Shown in pieces: positions 24,967 to 37,270 of a stretch of DNA of 64,000 nucleotides. A model generated the notes under the pieces. The model made no database searches and had not been told where the DNA came from. It saw only the letters and a list, made by a program, of their open reading frames with translations. Location of the stretch: contig JAQFWX010000003.1 in assembly GCA_027605045.1 (NCBI GenBank), positions 992,001-1,056,000 on the forward strand, given 5' to 3'. How positions within the stretch are numbered: the first letter of the stretch is position 1; every line of letters begins with the position of its first letter. The translations under genes were made by a program, and so were the position numbers. This DNA comes from Phallus indusiatus (lineage: Eukaryota > Basidiomycota > Agaricomycetes > Phallales > Phallaceae).

Positions 24967-25713
24967 ATGGTCGTAAGTAATAATTATCACCTTACTTTCT
25001 CAATAAGCTGATTCGTCTCAATTGCCAATTCAAAGCGTCTCCAATTATCCATCAAAGCCGAACTTGAGAACGTTACCAATTTGCAACCTGACAAGGATTC
25101 ATTCGATTATTTCTTCCAGGTGCTGCATACTTTCATCCTCAAAATCCTTCATCTGTATATTCAATGCACCCCTTCAGGTCAAATGTAACAGTTGTAACGA
25201 AGTGCATCCCAAGCTGATTTCTCTCAATCGCCTGGTGAGTAAGAAGCAAAATCAATAGATGTCATTCGAAAACAATCCAGGAAGAACACGAAATACCCGG
25301 AGGTAAAGGGAGTACGGCACATTTTATTTGGAAATGTCGATTCTGTAAAAGAGAAAGCAGCGCCAAATTAGACAGTTCGCCAGTTCGTCCATACACAGCA
25401 GACTCCAACGGGCAACTTGCGCCTCTTTTAATTGTCGAGTGTCGCGGACTAGAGTTTACAGGGTTTGATCCCAGGGTACGTCACTCTTGCTTTTGTCTTG
25501 CCATGCATATTCAATTGCATAAATTTCCAGGGTTCATGGAGATGCGAAGGTTCAGAATCAGGAACAATATTCTCCGAGATTCCATTTGAAACTAAAGTCG
25601 AGTGGGTAGACTATGACGAAAAAGTACAATATTACATGGATTTGGTATTCTATGACCACAACACTGATAATGAACTCTTTAGGCCTCCCAACCTGTTTCC
25701 GTTATGGATGTAG
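24967..25713 (+). CDS. CXXC zinc-binding protein CZIB (UPF0587/C1orf123 family)
   Basis: A small, near-universal eukaryotic zinc protein of unclear role. The first coding exon is only ATG GTC (24967-24972), followed by a GTAAGT donor. Exon 2 begins at 25036 and continues RLQLSIKAELENVTNLQPD. Next come KCNSCNEVHPKLISLNR and KCRFCKRESSAKLD, the two CXXC zinc pairs. The family blocks YTADSNGQLAPLLIVECRGLEF and GSWRCEGSESGTIFSE follow, with VEWVDYDEKVQYYMDLV near the end and stop at 25713. Without the two-codon exon no in-frame ATG precedes the conserved N-terminus, so this start is the best supported one. Confidence 0.9.
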
Positions 25714-26686
25714 TGGGAGAGTGGTCTCGTGCGCCCTGAACAATGGTCCGTTGGTTCTTAAAGCTTAACTTCCTGTCACCTTCACCCTCCGCCTACCTCC
25801 TGTATTATCACATTATTGATGGCCATATAAAATATTCCGACGTGTGGCGAGAGTCTTTTCCTCGTGTTTATTTTCAAGTCCTCTTTTCCTTCCTGAACCT
25901 CTGACCAAGTGCTTCGGGAAAAGTAGAGATTTCGCGGATTTACTAAAGTTCTTAACCTTCGCGTATCGAGAGACGCTATAAATAATGAAACTTAGTAAAC
26001 TGTCCTATCTGGAGTAAAAAACAGTTCCTGACCCCCAGAGAACCACCTCCGCTTTGTTTATGTCCAGTTTACCTAAATGTGCCCCTTGTTCATTCAATTC
26101 CCTGACCATTTTCTTAAAATGCTGATATACTGTTAGAACATCGTTTGAAAGATGAAAGTATGCCGACCTCGATAGACGTCCTTTGAACGAGTAAAATTAG
26201 TCAACGAAAAGGCTTCGGTCAAAAATTAATACCTATAATGACCGCTCAAAGGAGAGAGCTTCCTTATTACACCATTTTCCACACTAATTAATCCAGCTGA
26301 AGTAACTAAGCCTGTCTACATCTTTAGTATATCAAAAAAAGTATAACTGATTTCTCACCGCCCGAGAGAAACGAAGAATGTTGGAAGGTGCCTGTGGCCT
26401 ATATTTCCGGTGTAATCTATGAACAATTGAAACGGGTCTAGGCGTCAATACTGCAAGTCACCTTGATTCCCACAAACATATTATCTTTCAAAAAGTTAGT
26501 AATTCCGCGCGCAACTAAAGCATTCATGAGCCTTACAATTCTTGTCCTAAAATATAATAATGATGTTTTTTCACAAGGTCAGCAGGCGTACGAGAAGTGG
26601 ATGTACATAGGTCTAGATACATACTGTAACATATATCCATGTATTTTGTTTGACCTATTTATGTCTTACATTAGAGTATGGAGGAT
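25714..26686. other. Gene-free stretch, CZIB to IQ-motif gene
   Basis: About 970 bp between two convergent genes. Only short open frames occur (longest about 75 codons near 26463-26690, no recognisable similarity). No repeat or RNA gene was seen. It is long for convergent neighbours here, where gaps are usually under 300 bp. Confidence 0.5.
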
Positions 26687-27810
26687 TTAAATAATCAATA
26701 AGCGCACAGTTTTTCGTAGAAGCCTGTCCATTACGCCTGTTGGGGTGAAGTTGTTCCGAATGGCCTTGCTAAATTTTGAACGTTTTTTATGTGTCGTATA
26801 ATGTTGGGCCAGAATATTTGAGGTACTTCTTCTTGGCAGAAATGGAAGTTGGCTAGTAGATTCGACAGGGCCTATCCCAAGACCATTGCCTAGGTCTCTC
26901 CATTTTCCTGGAGTAGTATCGACTAATTGATCGTTCCGGGCCCACCGCAATTTTCCCTCTTTATCGATCTTCACCAAATAATTGAGCCCTGAAAGGATAT
27001 CAGACTCTACAGATCTGATAGTGGTATTGAAACTAACTTTGCTCAGCAGACAGGTATCTTCATAATTGGACTCAGTTTGATATAATTCCACCGGAATAGA
27101 GAGCTGACTTACGAAATGCGCTACAAAGCTGCATCAGAGGGGTAATATATAATTTATGCCAATAAACTCTCACCTCTGCTTCCAGCCGTTCTCGAGGACA
27201 CTCGGAAAGTGAAAGATCTCGTCCAGCTCCGTGATCCAACCTAAATTCCATCTCAATCTCGCTTCCTTGAGAAAACAGTATATTTCTTGAGTCTTTACCA
27301 GCAAAAAAAATTATCTTTCGTATCCTCTGAAAGCCATCTGCGGTGGTAGCTTTTGAGGTTGGAGCCATAACGATGCTTTCCGTCAACGAGCTCTAGCCAG
27401 TGTTGCGTTTCAAGAATTTTCAGTTGATTAGGTTCGACGGAAATTTGCTGTCCTCCCGTATTCTCCTTCAGCACTTCATTTTGGTCTTTTATGCGTTTTG
27501 CAGCAATGAATGCCCGACGCCAGCGAGATCGAGGAGAATTGTCTCCTTTTATTGCGGCTGAACGAGGAAGAAATCATGAGGTTTTGTATTGTGAAAAGTA
27601 GAATTTAAAAGCGCGTACATTCAGCTCCAATCTTGAATTTATTTCAGATCAGATTGGGTGTAACGATGAGCCTCAAATGGTACGTGCCTTTAATTGAGCT
27701 CTATCCGTAGCATCTTGCCATCGTGCTGCAGTGTCCAAAGTTTGACCACGACGGCTCCTCCACAAACGCTGAATTTTGACTGCAGCTTGTGTTCTCGTGT
27801 CATTTTCCAT
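26687..27810 (-). CDS. IQ-motif calmodulin-binding-type fungal protein
   Basis: Resembles a fungal family of IQ-motif proteins without known function. The ATG at 27810 gives MENDTRTQAAVKIQRLWRSR, a one-copy IQ motif, then ARWQDATDRAQLKA. After an intron follows SPRSRWRRAFIAAKRIKDQN, then TQHWLELVDGKHRYGSNLKS and SYHRRWLSEDTKDN. The next exon gives LDHGAGRDLSLSECPRERLE, and the last part has GLNYLVKIDKEGKLRWARND, then TTPGKWRDLGNGLGIG. These Trp-rich blocks form the family core. The tail is basic (RSKFSKAIRNNFTP). The join after RLEAE is unresolved. Calmodulin binding is inferred from the IQ motif alone. Confidence 0.78.
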
Positions 27811-28115
27811 ATCGTTCTGGTTTTCTCTGCAAGGTATGTATCTGAGTAGCTTGGCATCTCCGAGCTCCAAGTTAAATATGTAGTAGCATCAATGACAACC
27901 CATGACATCATATCACGTAAACCACTTGATTTATTGTAGAAAACGGATTTGCGATACATGAGCGTGAAATCAAAACATGCGTTATGAAATATGTAAAAAT
28001 GTTTGGCTAATACGAGACAAGTAAAATGAAAACAATAGAGAGAAAAATAAAACCTTGAGACAATGATTGAAATAATGAATTAGATCGAAACGTCCATGCC
28101 AGCGATGAAGGGATT
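27811..28115. other. Intergenic, IQ gene to BCK1
   Basis: About 305 bp between two minus-strand genes. It holds the BCK1 3' end and the IQ-gene promoter. No other feature is seen. Confidence 0.5.
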
Positions 28116-31100
28116 CTAATTGAAGCCCGAAAATACCCAATTTGGTTTTAGCTCCAAGAATTTGTGCTTTCGAAGTTCAGCAGCCGTTGGACGTTCGGCC
28201 GGATCACTGAAATGCATTTAAGTAAAGCTTCAATATAAACAATACAATTTGAAAAGGCGTACATTGCAAAGCACTGGCGTCTGAAATCGTCTTCTACCTC
28301 ATCAAGTTCTACATCGTCTGGAACAGGTGGCGCGGCACGTTCAGCGCCCAACTACAATCATATCATTAAAGAAACAACGAGAATGAGCACTTGGAGCTTT
28401 TACGCACCTTAAACATTACAGCATACATATTATCTTGGTTCCAAGGCCGTTTACCAGCCCACATTTCTAGAACCACACAACCGAGACTCCAGATATCAAT
28501 TTTTGCGTTGTATCCTTGGCCCTTATTATTCATCACTTCCGGTGCCATCCAGAAAATAGATCCCTGCATGGCAGTAAACGCCGCGTTATCGTATATGTCA
28601 TCTAATCAAATATATTATCAGCTAAGAACCGTGCAAAGCGTCATGCAATGTTACGACCACTCACCACTCCGTTTCGAAATACCAAAGTCTGAAATTTTGC
28701 AGACTCCGGAAGGGTCAAGTAATATATTATCAGCCTTTAGATCTCGATGTAAAACACCTCGCAAGTGCAGATACTCGAGACCAGCAAGAACCTGCGACGT
28801 AAACGACCGTACCACGTCGTGATCAAACTTGCCATGTTTTCGGATACAACCTCCGATAGATCCTCCAGGCACGTATTCCAAAAAGCTAGACAAGTGTCAC
28901 CATGTCAATCATAACGAGGGGAAACGAAAAGCCACGAAAAAATATCCAGCACTCACATACTTAGGTGATCAGCAGACTGCTCGATCCCCAGATATTGCAC
29001 AATGTTGGGATGATCCAGGTCCTTGAGTGTATCGCTTTCCGAAAGAAGAGCCTCTACCACCTGCTTCTGCCTGTGATCGCCTTGATCGCTGATGGTTTTC
29101 GGTAATTCAACTTGCTTGACAGCGATCATTTCACCCGCCGTGGCGTTGAAAGCTAAATAAACTCGTCCATATGTACCCTTTCCAATAAGATCGCCCTTCA
29201 CCCATTTAAATATAGCTAAATGAAGTCAAAAATTAATCATTAAAATAATGGTAAAAAAGTTTTTTTCTTATGATAAGTTCACGAACGTTTAGTACTAATG
29301 CCCGATGGGGGAGGAGATTCAATAGCTCCCAAAGCAGCCGCTTTAGCTTGAGCAGGAGTGACCTCCTCTACTCGACTCCCCCAGAGTTTCGTGCTACGTT
29401 TGCGCAGCATTTGTTGAGCAGCAGCGCTACTCTTGGATACTCTTTCATGTGCAGCAGCCCGGATGGATTTCTTGTACCGAATTTTTGTGGTTGTGGGGGG
29501 TACTGGCGGGGCTTCCGCCTGTATGGGAGAAGAGCTTCCCGAAGGTGTCATATCAATGACAGGCTTATCCAGATCATGATCCGGGAAAAATTCTTCCAAC
29601 CGTTCATACATATCCTCCGGAGGTGGACGGACGGCCCAAGTGATAGAGTCCCGTTTCACAAATAGAGAGTTGCGATTAGGGTTAGGAGATAGAGGTTGAA
29701 AGGGTTTAGTACGGGTCGTTGTCATAGGCGAAGCGGGAATGGGAGAGAGGGGGGCTTTGATTTTAGGCATATTGATTTTGGGGGGCATCAGAGTGGTAGT
29801 GGTGGTAGTAATGGGAGGTAAAAGTTTTTGGACATTCGCTTGCTTGCACGCTTTTTCTCAGGCTGCCAGAAATTGGCCCCTGAGCCATCATCGTCAGTAC
29901 TCTCATCGGTCTCGTCCGAGTACTCGTCGTCGTCGTCATCGTCGTCGCCGTGAGCGGGAGAAGGAGGTCCTAGGACAGGCAGGCCAGGTGGTTTCAATGT
30001 TATGGCAGATGTGCTACTTTCCGGTTTACCGTTCGTTTGGCTTACTAGTGTGGATTCGCTTCCACCGTCTGAACCCACGAAATGAGGTGAATAATTATAT
30101 TCACCTTGTCTCAAAGTTGATTCCGAAGGGTCTATAGGAGAGCGAACAGTTGGTGAGGTTTCCTTGTCCAGCCGATCCTTCGATAATTTATGAGCTCCGA
30201 GTTGCACAGCAGCTTGACCAAAACTATTAAACTCGTTTCGTACAGGATCAGGAAGCGGAGGAGGAGGTACGTATTCTGGGCGGTCTGAGCTGTATATGCC
30301 AGGAGTACCCGGCGGTGACCTTGGACGTTCGTTAGACAGCCAACCTACAGAACCACCTCGAATCTGTTCAGAGGAAGACATATTAAATTCGTTTCGACGA
30401 GTTGCGGAGGGTTGTGAGATGATGTTCCTAGGAATATCGTGATAAGGCAACGGGACGGACTGTGCGTGATATGGAGGGGAGTGAGGAGGGTTGTAATCGC
30501 TTGGTCCCCCGAAGTTGTTGATACTGCGTGTCGATGTCGCTGAAGTGGGCGTTGGGAGGCGACGCCGAGTGTGCGTGTTGTTGGCGGCTTGTTGACGCAA
30601 ATCATTGAAGCTTTTCATAGGGGGCGGAGCACGGGGATGCGATCTGACTACCCACCAATCGGGAACTGCTTGACCCCGTTCAACAGCATTAGTTTGTTGG
30701 AAGCTAGAAGTCGGTACGCCAGTTGCGGTTGCGGGTGGCTGATATGAATAAGGTGGTGCATGGTTGGGTATGCTACCCTGTCGACCATTAGTAATGAGAG
30801 TGGCTGTGTTAGGTCGATAAGATTGGCTGGATGATGAGTAGAACGGTGTATTGTTGGAAGATCGAATAAGAGGCTGAGCAGTCGAGGGACGCTCATTGGA
30901 AGCCGTTCTTGGAGAATTAATTGGCGTGCCACTTGTGCCAGGCCTGGTTCGAGCATCGAGGATATCACTATGATTCCATGTAGCAGTTGGAGATAAACGT
31001 TCTACAGGGCTTGGAGTGTCAAAATTACGCATTTGGGCCATCTGCCATTGCTTTGTCTGCTCCGAGCGCATCTGCTCTTTCTGCTCTTTTTCCTTTTCGC

Positions 31101-32588
31101 GACGATCCCGTTCACGCCTTTCACGATCCCTGCGCAGAAACCGGTCTTGTTCGTTTTGTTCAACGTCCGAGCCTCGACGCATATGACCAGGTCGCGGATC
31201 AAGCAAATTCACGGAGTTATCTCGATTGGAGGAACCATCTCTGCTCGATAAACCATCCCTACTTCTGAGATGTTCTCGAGAATACGAGCCATCTCGAGTT
31301 GCGGGCGGTGATCTGGCATACAATGGCGGTGTTACAGCGGTGCCGCTTCGTTGTATTTGAAGAGGAGGTACAAAAGGCAATCCGGAGCTAGAGGAGCTAT
31401 TGCTGCGGCCGGACGCTAACGGAATGTTCGGAGGAGGATTCCTCAAGATCCTAATACCTACAACAGGTCGTTGCGGTGGGGGTCGCGGAAGAGGGTTATT
31501 TCTTCGACTTGACGCGGAATCCAAAGCAGAACCTTCATAGAAATCGCCACGTCGATCACTAGTTGAGCTAGAAGTCTCGTGCTGGGATTGTGGACTGGGA
31601 CGCTTTCCGGGAAAATGGTTAGAAAAGGGCGAGGTTCCAATGGGAGGGAGTTGTTGACGGTCAAGAGGGACGGGTGGAGCAATGACAGGTGGTGGTGGTA
31701 AAGCCCGTAAGTGAGGTTGAGGACGGCGTTTAATAAGGAATTGGAGAGGACCGCCGGAACAGGGACGGGTGCATATGTCATACAACTGGTCGTTAGACAA
31801 TGGTTCATCCTGCGCGAATTCACTGTCCTGATAAATTTCATGATTAGCTTGGTCTTCGTCGGCTATTTGGAGCTAATGGAGAAGAAGAGATTTGAGTAAA
31901 AATGAAGTCCGACGTTGGAACAGGAGCGCTTACTGCGGCAAAAACTAATTCGCGAACAGCATCACCGGTACGGGCAAGAGTTATGATGACCTTCTTGTAG
32001 AATTCACCGTCTGCGGACGCCATGATCACTCGCGGTTCAACATGATCCATACTTGTAGGGGACATGGCCGCAGATGAATATGGCGTTTGGATCTGGGTCT
32101 GTAACAATCAAGGGAACAAGAGAAACACATGGTTTGTTTTTTTTAGCGAAAATGTGACTTGGAGTGAGTAAAATTGAAGGACGTACGATATTCTGCAGAG
32201 CGTCGCTCGAGGGTTTGCGGATGTGATGAGGTACCCTTGCTATACCGTGGGCGTCACCTTCGCGCTCAAATTGTTGAACATGGGGACGATCCTTTTGGGA
32301 AAATTTTCCAAGGATGCCGGGATTGAGGTCAACGGGAGGCTGGAGCTGACTAGGGGTGGGAGGAGGTGTCGTATCTGGTGCTGGTGATGAACGAGAGCTC
32401 CCAGAGACGTTGTCGGAAGGTATCGAATAAGAGGCAGACCCGAAGATTGGGGCAGGAGGCTCGATGCTTGAAAGGCCCGGTGGAAGTGGGGAAGACGGAT
32501 GGTGGTGACCGTCTCCGTTACTGCTTAGACTGTCGGTATCCGAGTCGGGGTTGGCAACGATTAAAGGACCTCTGCGCCTGCCCACCAT
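28116..32588 (-). CDS. BCK1: BCK1-like MAP kinase kinase kinase (cell-wall integrity)
   Basis: The MAPKKK of the Pkc1-Slt2 cell-wall integrity cascade. The ATG at 32588 begins [20 protein letters not shown]. The first part contains a Ras-association/ubiquitin-like segment ([19 protein letters not shown], about 31980-32030, then [20 protein letters not shown], about 31730-31790). A long Pro/Ser/Arg-rich linker with an acidic patch follows. The kinase domain has the glycine loop [12 protein letters not shown], the AVKQ lysine, [21 protein letters not shown] and MAPEVM. It ends in [20 protein letters not shown] and stops at 28116. The reading frame changes by -1 near 29820-29830, between SKRMSKN and [11 protein letters not shown] 62-nt intron or a lost base would explain it. 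Kinase identity is secure; the join is not. Confidence 0.9.
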
Positions 32589-32923
32589 GTTGTAGAGAGC
32601 TATGGAAGGGTATCCAGGACGAGAGAGAGGGAAGAAGAAGGATTAGGGGGATGGTGAAAGGGGGATATACGGGAGAGAAATGAGTGGGGGTATCAGATAC
32701 AGATGAGGAGGAGGAAGACGGGGGTGGTCGACGCTGCTAACGACGAGGACGGATGATGCTGAACGGGCAAAAGGCACAAAGACTCTGTCACTGGAGACGC
32801 TTATTCACACCCGTGACGCACGTGACGCGTTCCCACAAGGGACTATTAGGGACTTGGGGACTGGATAACTTGAATATGTACATAATATTATTATCATAAT
32901 ATACTATAAGTACAGTGCTTTCA
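32589..32923. other. BCK1 upstream region / RRP15 3' side
   Basis: 335 bp holding the BCK1 promoter and the RRP15 terminator. It contains a compact ACGTGACGCGTT stretch near 32819-32830, an MCB-like ACGCGT next to an ACGTG core. Whether it works is untested. Confidence 0.4.
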
Positions 32924-33687
32924 TTAGCTTTTGGACACCACTCCGCCTGCTCTAATCATCTCCATGAAGCTGTCTGAGTCGAGTTTGTCTACGGATTGCC
33001 ATGTGAGCGGAATATTGTAAGGTAGATAAGAGAGATCATATGGTGGATAACACAGACCTTTCTTGCCTTGGCCGACAATGTTCAGCTTCCTTTTTGAGGG
33101 TACTTTGTCATTTCTTTCAGGGTCGGGTGCTGGTAAACGGGGTTTGCCTGTCCCGCGGTTGGCTCCCAAGCTTTCCTTTGCCACTTCGGCAGCTGCGTGT
33201 GATTGTTGGATAGCATTGAATAAAGTGATAACTACAAAAAAAAAGAATGCCGCATTCAATGGAGCTGGTTTTGCAGTGGAACATTCGGAGACATACCCCC
33301 TCGTTGCGCCACCTTCCTCAGTGATCTTTCGCCCTCCATACCCCATCCTCCAATCACGTCCTTCACTCGACCAATCTCTTCCCGTTCTTTCTTTTCTCCC
33401 TCAAGTAACTTCCTAGCTCCCTTCTCTAGTTTTTCTTCCTTTTTCCGTCGCCTTATTCCGGGCTTCAAAGCAAGAACGACCCCATTCGTCTGTCCGGGTG
33501 CATTTGTCTCCAGCAGCGCCTCGAGAGTCTCTCCGAAACGCGAGGGAGACGTCGCGCGACGTTTTCTTTTGAGTGTTTTGCGCGACTTTGCAAGCTGAGC
33601 CTGCGCAATTTCGGTGTCCGTGTCATTGCTCCCTGACTCTGACTCTGACGCGGAGGACGACCGGGCGGATTGAGACGAAGTCGACAT
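32924..33687 (-). CDS. RRP15: Ribosomal RNA processing protein RRP15
   Basis: A nucleolar factor needed for pre-60S maturation (25S and 5.8S). The ATG at 33687 begins MSTSSQSARSSSASESESGS, an acidic Ser-rich nucleolar start. It continues with LAKSRKTLKRKRRATSPSRF and a Lys/Glu helix. The RRP15 core is ERSLRKVAQRG, an intron (about 33225-33300), then VITLFNAIQQSHAAAEVAKE. The end reads WQSVDKLDSDSFMEMIRAGG, like the family C-terminus. Two exons fit. The first exon also contains GETLEALLE. Family identity is quite sure. Confidence 0.87.
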
Positions 33688-33946
33688 TGAGCAAAGTTCT
33701 GAAGTAGCTAATTATTTTTTTATTTATCATGGAGCAGTCTTATGTAATTCAAGGGCACGGTTTCCTATTTTTGGTGGGCCCAGTTGGTGACATATACATT
33801 TCGCACGCCTCGTCGCTGCCTCAAGCTCACGACTCAGTGCGCGCATGCCAGTGCTTGGGGCTGGGTTGCGCCGAGAATACCTACAGTATATATAGTATAT
33901 TTCTATAACTACCCTCAAGACCATTCAGGCGAATACCCTTTCTTAT

Positions 33947-36900
33947 ATGGCCATGCATCCAATCGCACAGTCCTCCTCTTCATCTGCGCTGCACAACGCT
34001 CTCGCTCTTCCTCCAGAACCCGACTTGCGTCCTTTATATCCTTCACCAGCAACTCTAGATCCAGTCGTTTCCAATCCCAGTTTATCGTCTTTGCAGAAGC
34101 AGAAAATAGTTCAGCATTCCCTCATCCGTGCATGCACTTTCGGAGATCTTACTCTGCTGGTCTATATACTATCCGACTCCGATGCTCGTCAATATGTCGA
34201 CTTGTCTCTTCAAGACGATGACGGCCTATCTTTAATCAGCATTGTCGTTCTGGGTTTTGGCGCAGAAACAGAACGCGATATTGAACGCGAAGAATGCATC
34301 CGGCTCCTTGTGAACGAAAAGGCAGATGTTAACCTTCCTGACAAGGGTAAGTAGATGCATATCATTAGACCCTTCAAATACACCTAAGCCTTACATTACC
34401 TACAGCGGGCTGGACCCCTTTACATCACGCTAGTTTATTTGCATCCCCCTCCCTCGTGTCTTTCTTGATAACCCATGGATGTTCCCCTTTGACGGTAACA
34501 AATCGCGGTCTGACTCCGCTGGATATTTTAACTGCCCATTCACTCATACCTGGCCGTGAAGCAATTGCGCTCATTTTGGAGGAAGCTATGCGGGAAAGAG
34601 GTTGGTCTGGAGATAGTCACATGGAAAAGCGACGTCGTCTCGAAGAAGAGCGATGTCAGGCCGAGTCCAGCTCTTTATCTCTCAGGAAACATATAGGGCA
34701 AATTCTTGGTCTCAAAAATGGCTGGTGGGGGGCCAATTCCGTTGATTTAGATGATTCAGACGAGGAAACAGACGATGAGACGTTTGACAAAGATATCAGC
34801 CCCATGGAACTACCATATGTAAGGCCTTCTCATTACTTTCAAAAGCATCTAATAACACAGTCCCCTGTGCTTTTTCGCTATAGACCCCATCCATAGATTT
34901 CACATCGATGCTAGTATTTTCCCCGGCCACGCTGCCTGCTGTATTAGATTCTCTCACTTTCAATTCTCCTTCCGGACTTAGATGTGCTGAACCGGCTCGT
35001 GCACTATATCTTCTCGCTCGGTTTGCATGCTTGGCATGTGATGATACTTGGCTTGAAGATTTGATGGGTGGTGCCGTCGATCGCATCGAGCGTATTATAT
35101 TTGTGAGCTTTTACCTCAGACTTCGGATCATCTGGCTTATCTGTATCCAGGCGAATCCGGACGATGTTTTGTTGCAAACCTTTTGGCTGTACAACATGAC
35201 TGTGTTATTGCATTTTCTTCAATGCGACAATAGCATCGCTGAAATCTGTGATTTACTCGAACTTTTCGCTTTGTTGCAGGGACTCATTCGCGCTATTTAT
35301 GGTAGGCTTAAAATAGCTTTCATGCTTGATTTATTTCATTGCTTAATGTCTTTCTTCTTTTCCCTTCTGATAGTATTTATTATTCGGATAGCGGAACGTA
35401 AGATAGACACACTTCTAGACGCCTGTTTCCTAGACTGTGCCCCTCTTTCGTCCGAGTTCGATAATATACAATTTGAAAAGGAGTGGTCATTTCTTCGGCC
35501 GTTTGCAAGCAGTAACACCAAACTCACAAAGAAGAAGAAGCCGGATATGCTTTTACCCACCTCTCCTCAAAACGGAACCAGTCCGACATCTCGCTCTCCC
35601 TCACCCGCTCTTCCACAACACCGCGCCACATGGACTCAAAGTCTGACTCGAGCGCGAGCATCTTCACTTACACCGGCATTATCTTCATTGATACCAGATT
35701 CGCATACAGCTCAACCACAGGACATTACAACATATCTTGACGCGCTTTATAATTTACTTGTTCTTACTGGCATAAACCCCGCAATCATCACACAAATTTA
35801 TTCTCAAATATTATATTGGACTGCAAGTAGGTTCCGATTTATTATTATTGTTGTTGTTGTTTTAATTGGTAATTGACATTGCCCTTACAAAGGTGAAATG
35901 TTTAATCGGATGATAGGAAGGAAGAAATATTTATGTCGGTCAGTAACTTTTTGTTGTCAGGTCTTTAGCTTACTTTTTTTTCTTCTCCTCTCAATAGGTC
36001 TCGGGCAATTCAAATTTCCATGAATCTAAGCGTCCTTGACGAATGGATTATTACCTCGGGACTGCCTCAAGGTATTGATGCTCATTTTGCACCAGTTCGT
36101 GAACTTTTGCACTGGCTCCAAGTAAGCAGGCTTCTTTCAGCGTTCGCATACATATTAGAGGGTAAATATGTTTTTTTTGTAGTGCCTATCTTCTGTTACG
36201 GAGTTTGCCACACTAGTAGAGACTGTTCAAATGATGAAACATCTCAATCCTTTACAGGTGAGATACTTATAATTCCTTATGGTTGATCTTATAGAACATC
36301 TTTCAGATGCGGCGTGCTGCACGCGACTACCGATATGAAGTTAGTTCATTCAGTTTATTCGACCTTGTCTTCTCACTTGTTGTTATGCTTTAGGTAACAG
36401 AAGGTCATATGAGTGAGGAATGCGCTCAATACCTTGCGCAATTGCATAAGGACTGGGAGCGACGCAGAATAAAGCTTGGAGTTGAGGCTATTCGTCGTGA
36501 CGTCAGTAAATTCTTTTTTCAATCCAAAGATGCTGATCAAGACGATCTTATATTATAGATACATGAACGGGATAATGATTATGAAAGTAATATTTCGTCA
36601 ACAGTCAATGACTCTTCGGAAGGAACATCTACCGGTGACACTGCGTCCACCTTGTCGGAACGATCAGATGGTTCTAGGGATATAGATTCCCTGTTCCATA
36701 AGAAGCAAGGCCGAGGAAAGTGGTACTCTCCCCGTACACCAGATGTTCTCGGAGAATTACAAGACTCGCGTTATATGCTCCCTTTAATCTTTCCAAACGA
36801 CCCCAAGCTACTCTCCGCCATATCGCCTGCAAAGAAACTTATCCCTAAACGAACGGCTACCCCAAATAACGCTGCTGCTATCGTCGAACATGAACGCGAC

Positions 36901-37270
36901 TGGAGTCGGGCACCTAGTCGTGCCAGTAGCGTTGACCGAAAATCTGTACCGTGGAAGTCGCGATCTCGCCAGCTGCGCTCCATTGGTATAGAAACATTGG
37001 AGTGGGTCGATAACGTTCGTGGTCAAGGGAAATGGGCTGCTGTTTACAACAACGTCCGATCGCATGCTGAAGAAGACGGAGATGAGAGCGATAAGGATGT
37101 CACACCTCTCAAGCCACAATTTGTGAACGAACAGGTTTGTACTCGACATTTTTCTTAAAAAAATGTTCAGTAGACCAACTAATTTATGGGATTGATTTTA
37201 GCTAACCACATTGACGACAAGCGATCCACGGAAAACTGGTACACGTCGAAATACCAGAGAGGAAAGTTAA
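33947..37270 (+). CDS. Ankyrin-repeat and DIL (dilute)-domain protein
   Basis: The ATG at 33947 begins MAMHPIAQSSSSSALHNALA. The ankyrin region starts near QHSLIRACTFGDLTLLVYIL and includes VNLPDKAGWTPLHHASLFAS and GCSPLTVTNRGLTPLDILTA. An acidic linker follows (DDSDEETDDETFDKD). The DIL part, the cargo-binding fold of class V myosins, has QTFWLYNMTVLLHFLQCD, then FNRMIGRKKYLCRSRAIQIS and MNLSVLDEWI. It continues to RVTEGHMS-type helices and ends NTREES at 37270. No motor domain is present, so it is not a myosin. A role in vesicle or actin scaffolding is inferred only. About nine exons. Confidence 0.82.

Noticed and set aside
29820..29830. Programmed -1 frameshift site in BCK1
   Set aside because: The heptamer is C AAA AAC, not A AAA AAC, and no clear downstream pseudoknot was seen. 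An intron or a lost base is more likely.
30987..31268. Plus-strand ORFs opposite the BCK1 linker
   Set aside because: They are shadows of the long minus-strand coding frame, with composition typical of antisense Arg/Asp/Glu repeats.
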